From Pseudomonadales bacterium (GTDB lineage: Bacteria > Pseudomonadota > Gammaproteobacteria > Pseudomonadales > Halieaceae), in assembly GCA_024234735.1 (NCBI GenBank), contig JACKNV010000003.1, positions 124,001-188,000 of the forward strand: a stretch of DNA of 64,000 bases, written 5' to 3'. A program made the position numbers and the translations under genes. This document shows positions 59,112 to 64,000 of this stretch, one piece after another; the stretch's first letter is position 1; every line of letters begins with the position of its first letter. Below the pieces are notes generated by a model. It ran no database searches, was not told the DNA's origin, and worked only from the letters and a program-made list of their open reading frames with translations.

Positions 59112-61018
59112 CCTGGGTCGAGGGGCCCGGCGGGTTCACTAACGCGCAGGATCTGGTTGGCTGCGACGTTGGTCAGCGTGGTCTGCCTGCCGGACGGCCA
59201 GCTGATGTCGATGCGCTGCGCCCGGTCCTGTCCCCCCAGGCCGAAATGCAGGGGCCTGGCGTGCTGGTCGAAACTGTCGATGCCGCCAGCTTGCAGCCGC
59301 AACTGGGTGGTGTCACCGGCGAGCAGGCGGACCTGGGCGCCGATGGCGTCGCGGTTGGAATCCCCGCCCTCGAGTACCAGTTGCAGCCAGTTGTTGGCAT
59401 TACCCTGGTTGGTCAGCAGGCGATTGGGAACGCCCGCCTCCAGCCGCGATCCATCCAGCCAGGCGTGATAGTAGGAAGCTGCCTGGAAAATATCCAGAAA
59501 GCCGTCATTGTTGTAATCGGCGACCCCGATGTGGGGGCCGGGCACGATTTCGTCCTCATATAGTCCCGGCTCCGGGTATTGGTTGGCGGCCGCCACGTCC
59601 TGGACGCTGAAATGCCCGCTGCCGTCATTGACAAGCAGCACATCCGGCCGGTCCTGTATCGGGGTGCCGCGGGAAACAAAAAGATCCTGGTCGCCGTCGT
59701 TGTCGAAATCACCGGCCACGATACCCCGGGCCAGCAACTCCTCCTGCAGGCCGCTGAACGCCAGTGGCTGCCGCCTGGTCGCGCCTGCAAACACCACGTA
59801 GGGTGCAAAGCGGGTGGTGGCCTGGCAGAGTGGTTCCCCGGATTCCAGGGTGATGCCCTCGGCCGCCGGGGTCAGCAGAAACTGCAGGGTGGCCGCTGAC
59901 GGCAGATCTTCATGCACCAGGATTTTCCAGTCTCCCCGGTTTGCGTCACGGTAAATGCGAATACCGTTGGCGAAATCCGGCGGCTGCCCGGAGCCCGCCA
60001 GGTAACGATCATCGAAGGGGGAGAGAAACTGCGAGCCGAACTGGTCGCTGACCCGCTTATCTCCCAGCCACATGTCCAGTTTCGGCAATTTGCGCGAGTT
60101 GAGTTTGACCGGTCCGTCCACCCGGAAGTCGAACTGGCGGGTGTTGCCACTGGCGGGGGGCGGCAGGTAGGCCAGGACAATGCCCCCGGAAGAGCGGGCC
60201 TGGCAGCTGCCTCCCTGCAGCTTGGCGGGGGCATACACCAGGTAGTCCATTTCGGCATCGCCGTCCAGGTCGGCCTGCACCACGCGCCGGGGGAACGGGG
60301 CCAGCACCGCGCCGCTGGGACCGCTGTCCAGATCCAGGGAAGCACCCACTGCTCCCGGGAGCCCGGCAGGGGCCAGCAGCAGTTGCCTGCCTCCCAGGCG
60401 CTGTAGCCTGGGGGGAGTGAATTCTGCCGGGGCGAAGGCGCCATCCCGCTGGAGCAGGATCTGGTTGCGCGACAAGCGGAAGTCGGGGCGCGTTGCGTTT
60501 ACCAGCACGATGTCCAGCCTGCCGTCTCCGTCCTGGTCCAGCCACAGGCCGATGCGGCCGCGACTGGCCTGGTTTTGCAGGCCCATTGCCGCTGCGCGAT
60601 CCACCAGTGTTCCGGCCTTGTTTTCAAACAGCATATTGGGCGAACCCACCTGGTCCCGGCCCACGCCGCCGCCGGCGACCACCAGCAGATCCTGATCGCC
60701 ATCGTTGTCGAAGTCGGCCCAGTAGCTGCCGTGGGCGTCGGTCTTGAAGGTCCCGGACACCAGCCTGGGCCAGGCATTGGTAAAGTGTTGCCCGGCATCG
60801 TTCAGGTACAGGCGCGAGCGGTAATACCGGGTATCCATCTGGTGGCCGGCAAGCCACAGGTCCTGCCAGCCGTCGCCGTTGAAGTCCACCCAGGCGACGC
60901 TCTGGGCGTCGGTGTTGTCGAAGGCCAGACCGCGAGCGGCGGCGTCCTCGGTAAATACCACCTGGCCCCGTGCTGCGGCGGCCAGTACCAGGCTCAGGGC
61001 GACGATTCTCAGGTGCAT
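59108..61018 (-). CDS. FG-GAP/VCBS repeat protein with ASPIC/UnbV domain (CRTAC1-like)
   Basis: 636-residue exported protein; signal peptide ends AAAARG. Several calcium-binding FG-GAP repeats are visible as DFNGDGWQDLW, DFDNDGDQDLLV, DQDGDGRLDIVL, DLDGDAEMDYLVY, DFDNDGDQDLFVS and DYNNDGFLDIF, indicating a beta-propeller. The last ~75 residues form an ASPIC/UnbV domain (GAQVRLLAGDTTQLRLQAGG, ISWPSGRQTTLTNVAANQ). Such proteins are secreted or surface adhesin-like. Only a weak ribosome site precedes the ATG at 61018; it is chosen for the signal peptide. Confidence 0.9.
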   Translation of the reverse strand: MHLRIVALSLVLAAAARGQVVFTEDAAARGLAFDNTDAQSVAWVDFNGDGWQDLWLAGHQMDTRYYRSRLYLNDAGQHFTNAWPRLVSGTFKTDAHGSYWADFDNDGDQDLLVVAGGGVGRDQVGSPNMLFENKAGTLVDRAAAMGLQNQASRGRIGLWLDQDGDGRLDIVLVNATRPDFRLSRNQILLQRDGAFAPAEFTPPRLQRLGGRQLLLAPAGLPGAVGASLDLDSGPSGAVLAPFPRRVVQADLDGDAEMDYLVYAPAKLQGGSCQARSSGGIVLAYLPPPASGNTRQFDFRVDGPVKLNSRKLPKLDMWLGDKRVSDQFGSQFLSPFDDRYLAGSGQPPDFANGIRIYRDANRGDWKILVHEDLPSAATLQFLLTPAAEGITLESGEPLCQATTRFAPYVVFAGATRRQPLAFSGLQEELLARGIVAGDFDNDGDQDLFVSRGTPIQDRPDVLLVNDGSGHFSVQDVAAANQYPEPGLYEDEIVPGPHIGVADYNNDGFLDIFQAASYYHAWLDGSRLEAGVPNRLLTNQGNANNWLQLVLEGGDSNRDAIGAQVRLLAGDTTQLRLQAGGIDSFDQHARPLHFGLGGQDRAQRIDISWPSGRQTTLTNVAANQILRVSEPAGPLDPG

Positions 61019-61187
61019 AGGGTGATCCGGGGTGGTTGAGGTGGCTGGGTGGCGAACCATTGGCCGTGGCGCGCGCCGTGCGACGGGGTCCTTTTTCGAC
61101 GCCTATATTCTAGTGGCTTGGCGTTTTATTGATAGGTCCGGCGGCTGTCGGCATAATCCCCGGGCGTTTTCCTCTCTGGACCCACAG

Positions 61188-61994
61188 ATGACCAGGCTGC
61201 CCTTTCCCCTCGAACAGGTGGGACCACACGAGCTTACCCTGCGCGAGACCATAGCGGAATTTACCGTGCCGGCCTCGGTGACGCCCTGTCCGGAGCCAGT
61301 GGTCATCATGTTGTTTACCAATCGCTCCGGCTCGTCCATGGTGGCCGAACACCTGCGTGCCACGGGCCGCTTCAGGGGCATGGGCGAGCCGCTCAATCCC
61401 GGGTTCATGCTCGCCGAGATGGGGCGCGAGGGTCTCTCCAGCCTGCACGCCTACCTGCGCTCGCGTGTCGAGCGCGGGTACGGCAATGACAGTGTCTTCG
61501 GCATGAAGGCCAGCCTGCAGCAGGTCACCATGCTGCTGCGGGCGGGTGTGGTGCCCGGCTATTTCGGCAATATCCGCTGGGTCTACGTCCAGCGGCGTGA
61601 CCTGGTAGCCCAGGCGGTGTCGTTTGTCATAGCGAGCCAGACCAAGCGCTGGGAGAGCTTTGCCGCCGGAACAGGCGGCGAGCCCGAGTACAGCTTCGAG
61701 CAGATACGCCGGAAGCTGGAGGCGCTGTCCATGCAAAACGCTGCCATCAGTGCCTTTTTCTCCGTGATGGACGTGGAGCCCTGTCGGGTTATCTACGAAG
61801 ATTTTTGCGTTGCTCCGCTGCAGGCCACGGTCCAATTAGCCGCCCGTTTGGGGGCGGAAGGGGCGTCGGTGGAGACCAGTGCCCTGCGCCGCCAGCAACA
61901 GCGCGATGCCACCAGTGCCGCATTCTGCCAGAGGTTCAGGGATGAATACCGCAGCTGGTTACTGGCGCGCGACAAACCGCAGTCAGGCGGGTAG
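61188..61994 (+). CDS. Stf0-type sulfotransferase
   Basis: 268-residue enzyme that would transfer sulfate from PAPS. VVIMLFTNRSGSSMVAEHLRATG (about 38-60) is the 5'-phosphosulfate loop in the form seen in Stf0 (trehalose sulfotransferase) relatives, followed by the GMGEPLNPGF segment; IRWVYVQRRDLVAQAVSFVIA (about 128-148) is the 3'-phosphate and helix region. The ATG at 61188 is chosen by family length, with a poor ribosome site. The acceptor is unknown. It is unrelated at sequence level to the sulfotransferase at 49994-50725. Confidence 0.85.
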   Translation: MTRLPFPLEQVGPHELTLRETIAEFTVPASVTPCPEPVVIMLFTNRSGSSMVAEHLRATGRFRGMGEPLNPGFMLAEMGREGLSSLHAYLRSRVERGYGNDSVFGMKASLQQVTMLLRAGVVPGYFGNIRWVYVQRRDLVAQAVSFVIASQTKRWESFAAGTGGEPEYSFEQIRRKLEALSMQNAAISAFFSVMDVEPCRVIYEDFCVAPLQATVQLAARLGAEGASVETSALRRQQQRDATSAAFCQRFRDEYRSWLLARDKPQSGG

Positions 61995-62149
61995 CCGGGA
62001 GCGGGTGGCCGATTTTTCCGGGTATATCCAATTTTGCAACGCATGAAAGTATTTTTGGGCATTTCGCATCAAATATGATGAGCCTACACTGGGTTTCATC
62101 GGCTGGCGGGCGCCAGCTGAGAGAAGCAGAAGCAAGGTAGGTGAGCATC

Positions 62150-62257
62150 ATGGCTATTATCCTGACGATTTGGTCCTTCGTTCTTGCCCTGGGTGTGTGG
62201 CAGGAAAACCAGAACGAACTGGCACGGCGCGACGAGCCCAGGCAGGGCTGTCACTGA
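62150..62257 (+). CDS. 35-residue membrane microprotein
   Basis: Short ORF with a very good ribosome site (AAGGTAGGTGAGC) and a product made of one hydrophobic segment (AIILTIWSFVLALGVW) then a charged tail ending in Cys-His. A perfect 11-base stem follows seven bases after the stop. Ribosome site, hydrophobic start and following hairpin together suggest a translated small membrane protein. No family is recognised. Confidence 0.5.
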   Translation: MAIILTIWSFVLALGVWQENQNELARRDEPRQGCH

Positions 62258-62263
62258 GCCAGA

Positions 62264-62291
62264 GCCGCCTTGCCGCGGGGGGCAAGGCGGC
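62264..62291. terminator. Perfect 11-bp GC stem-loop after the microprotein ORF
   Basis: GCCGCCTTGCC pairs perfectly with GGCAAGGCGGC around a six-base loop. It has the size and position of a terminator stem, but neither strand shows a following T-run, so intrinsic termination is uncertain; an mRNA-stabilising stem is equally possible. Confidence 0.45.
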
Positions 62292-62400
62292 AAACGTTCC
62301 CTGCGCTTGCAGGGGAGCTGGCCCGGCCTCCCGGTATCAGGGCAACACAGGTAACAGCGGGGCTTGGCGGTCGGAGCGTGTGTCTTGTTAGACTGGCGCG

Positions 62401-63984
62401 GTGGAAGTGAATGTCAACTTGGCGCCAGTGGACTACGGATTGATCGCCCTCTACGGGGTCGTGGTAATCTGGATAGGCGCGCGCCTGGCCCGGCGCCACC
62501 ACAGCGCCGAGGACTACTTCCTGGCCGGGCGTCGCATGGCATGGCCGTTGATCGGTGTCTCCCTGTTTGCCTCCAATATTTCCTCGACCACCCTGGTCGG
62601 TCTGGCCGGGGATGCCTACCACACCGGTATTTCGGTGTTCAATTACGAGTGGATGGCGTCCATCGTGCTGGTGTTCTTCGCCTTCTTTATCCTGCCCTTC
62701 GTGCTCAACGCCCGGGTGTTTACCATTCCCGAATTCCTGCAGCGCCGTTATGACGGCCGCGTGCGAACCTACTTTTCCCTGCTTACCCTGTTCCTGAATA
62801 TTGTCGTCGATACCGCCGGCAGCCTGTTTGCCGGTGGCCTCCTGCTGAAGCTGATTTTCCCCGAGTTGGACATCGGCGTGACCATCGCCGTGCTGGCCCT
62901 GGCGGCGGGGCTGTACACTGTCGCCGGTGGACTGGCCGCGGTGATCTACACCGACGCGATCCAGACGGTTCTGCTGCTGGTGGGCGCGGTGGTGATCACG
63001 ATGGCGGCCTTTGCCGAGGTCGGCGGCTGGGCGGGCATGACCGCGGGGCTGGATCCGGCCAGGCTGAGCCTGATTCGCCCCGCCGACGATCCGGGGGTGC
63101 CCTGGCCGGGGCTGCTGCTGGGGGTGCCGCTGCTGGGGTTCTATTTCTGGTGCGCCAACCAGTTCATGGTGCAGCGGGTGTTGAGTGCCCGCTCGGTGGA
63201 GGATGGGCGGCGGGGTGTATTGCTGGCGGGGCTGCTGAAGTTGCCGGTGCTGTTCATCATGGTGCTGCCCGGCACCATGGCCATCCACCTCTATCCCGAT
63301 CTGCCGCGCCCCGACCTGGTCTACCCCACCCTGATGTTCGACCTGTTGCCAGCCGGCCTGCTGGGGCTGGTGCTGGCTGGCTTCGTCGCCGCCCTGATGT
63401 CGCAGATCGACTCCACCCTGAACGCCGCGTCGACCCTGGTTACCATGGATTTCGTGCACCGTTACAAACCCGGGCTCGACAGTCGGGCACTGATGAAAGT
63501 GGGGCGCTGGGTGACCGGCCTGTTCATGTTGCTGGCCGCGCTGTGGGCGCCGCAGATCGAGCACTTCGCGTCGCTGTTCAAGTACCTGCAGATGGTCCTG
63601 TCCTACACCGTGCCGCCGATCGTGGTGATCTATCTGGTGGGGGCCTTCTGGCGCGGCGCCAACGCCCGCGGCGCCTGGGCCGCGGTGGTGGCCGGCACCG
63701 CGGCGGGTGTGCTGCTGTTCCTGTTGAATGGCGTTCTGGAGGTGATCGAACTGCACTTCCTTTACGTGGGACCGGTGCTGTTCGGGGTGTCGCTCGCCGC
63801 CCTGCTGGTGGCCAGCCGCGGCGGGCCGCCGCCGGCCCCCGAGCAGTTGGCGCTGGTCTGGACCCCCGCCTGGTACCGGCGCGAAGCGGCCGCCCTGCGC
63901 GGTACGCCCTGGTACGCTGATTACCGCTGGCTCAGTGCGCTGCTGCTGGCGCTGACCTTCGCCCTGGTGCTGGCCTTCGCCTGA
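62401..63984 (+). CDS. Sodium/solute symporter (SSS family)
   Basis: 527-residue inner-membrane carrier with about 14 helices. YFLAGRRMAWPLIGVSLFASNISSTTLVGLAGDAY is the signature start of SSS (SGLT-like) carriers, and GLYTVAGGLAAVIYTDAIQT and FVAALMSQIDSTLNAASTLVTMD (sodium-site region) follow. The LAGRRM and GL-x-A-V-x-TD-x-x-Q segments resemble sugar carriers of the SglT group. GTG at 62401 is the most upstream fitting start; another GTG lies two codons on. Ribosome site weak. Complete within the window. Confidence 0.92.
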   Translation: MEVNVNLAPVDYGLIALYGVVVIWIGARLARRHHSAEDYFLAGRRMAWPLIGVSLFASNISSTTLVGLAGDAYHTGISVFNYEWMASIVLVFFAFFILPFVLNARVFTIPEFLQRRYDGRVRTYFSLLTLFLNIVVDTAGSLFAGGLLLKLIFPELDIGVTIAVLALAAGLYTVAGGLAAVIYTDAIQTVLLLVGAVVITMAAFAEVGGWAGMTAGLDPARLSLIRPADDPGVPWPGLLLGVPLLGFYFWCANQFMVQRVLSARSVEDGRRGVLLAGLLKLPVLFIMVLPGTMAIHLYPDLPRPDLVYPTLMFDLLPAGLLGLVLAGFVAALMSQIDSTLNAASTLVTMDFVHRYKPGLDSRALMKVGRWVTGLFMLLAALWAPQIEHFASLFKYLQMVLSYTVPPIVVIYLVGAFWRGANARGAWAAVVAGTAAGVLLFLLNGVLEVIELHFLYVGPVLFGVSLAALLVASRGGPPPAPEQLALVWTPAWYRREAAALRGTPWYADYRWLSALLLALTFALVLAFA

Positions 63985-64000
63985 GCCTGCCGCGCCCTGG

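Overview
The window looks like a chromosomal segment of a GC-rich marine gammaproteobacterium, possibly of the Halieaceae/Cellvibrionales type. This is an inference from the gene set: PpnN, UspE-like, YqhA, SlyD-like, GlsB/YeaQ and YpeA-like proteins of gammaproteobacterial type, together with a TonB-dependent receptor, sulfotransferases, DUF885 and ASPIC/VCBS proteins. No rRNA, tRNA or CRISPR was seen. Genes are densely packed, with many 4-base stop/start overlaps.

Layout. 0-6.5 kb: housekeeping and stress genes (ppnN cut by the left edge, a ceramidase-like lipoprotein, uspE with an FNR/Anr-type box, yqhA, an aspartoacylase-type metalloenzyme, a small orphan). 6.6-28.2 kb: one large envelope locus made of two divergent operons plus a convergent apbE. 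The left-going arm encodes an HzsA-related c-type cytochrome lipoprotein, an SH3/beta-barrel protein, a second beta-barrel, a TlpA thioredoxin, a DUF4266 lipoprotein and a DUF3570 barrel. The right-going arm encodes a planctomycete-type cytochrome, a LamG/cytochrome lipoprotein, a DUF1501-like exported protein, a coiled-coil protein, two TPR proteins, a small exported protein, and a TolQ/TolR/TolR/AgmX-PglI motor resembling the Agl/Glt machinery of myxobacteria. The divergent promoter region holds a long inverted repeat. I regard this locus as the best candidate for an undescribed system: an ion-driven trans-envelope machine coupled to extracytoplasmic haem, thiol and possibly flavin chemistry.

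28.3-34.9 kb: a penicillin/AHL-acylase-type enzyme, then a SnoaL-like gene whose last 122 bases are repeated almost exactly 2 kb downstream. Between the two copies lies a visibly AT-richer islet with a NYN-LOTUS nuclease-like gene, two inverted copies of an RHS core fragment, and two coupled small ORFs that may be a remnant toxin-tip/immunity pair. SpoIIAA-like, GNAT and VOC genes follow. 34.9-41.1 kb: an SLC13-type transporter with its coupled glycosyltransferase, slyD-like, ybaN-like and GlsB genes, an SDR and an MDR oxidoreductase.

41.2-50.7 kb: a TonB-dependent receptor with an operator-like site over its promoter, an epoxide-hydrolase-like enzyme, an SDR-fold protein, DUF1993 and DUF4382 proteins, an amidohydrolase coupled to an MFS carrier, and a sulfotransferase. 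This could be an uptake and catabolism set for a hydrophobic or cyclic substrate. 50.7-64 kb: a CPA2 antiporter, a DUF885 peptidase-like protein, a subtilase overlapping a class II aldolase, GlgX, a small orphan, an ASPIC/VCBS protein, a Stf0-type sulfotransferase, a 35-residue membrane microprotein and a sodium/solute symporter.
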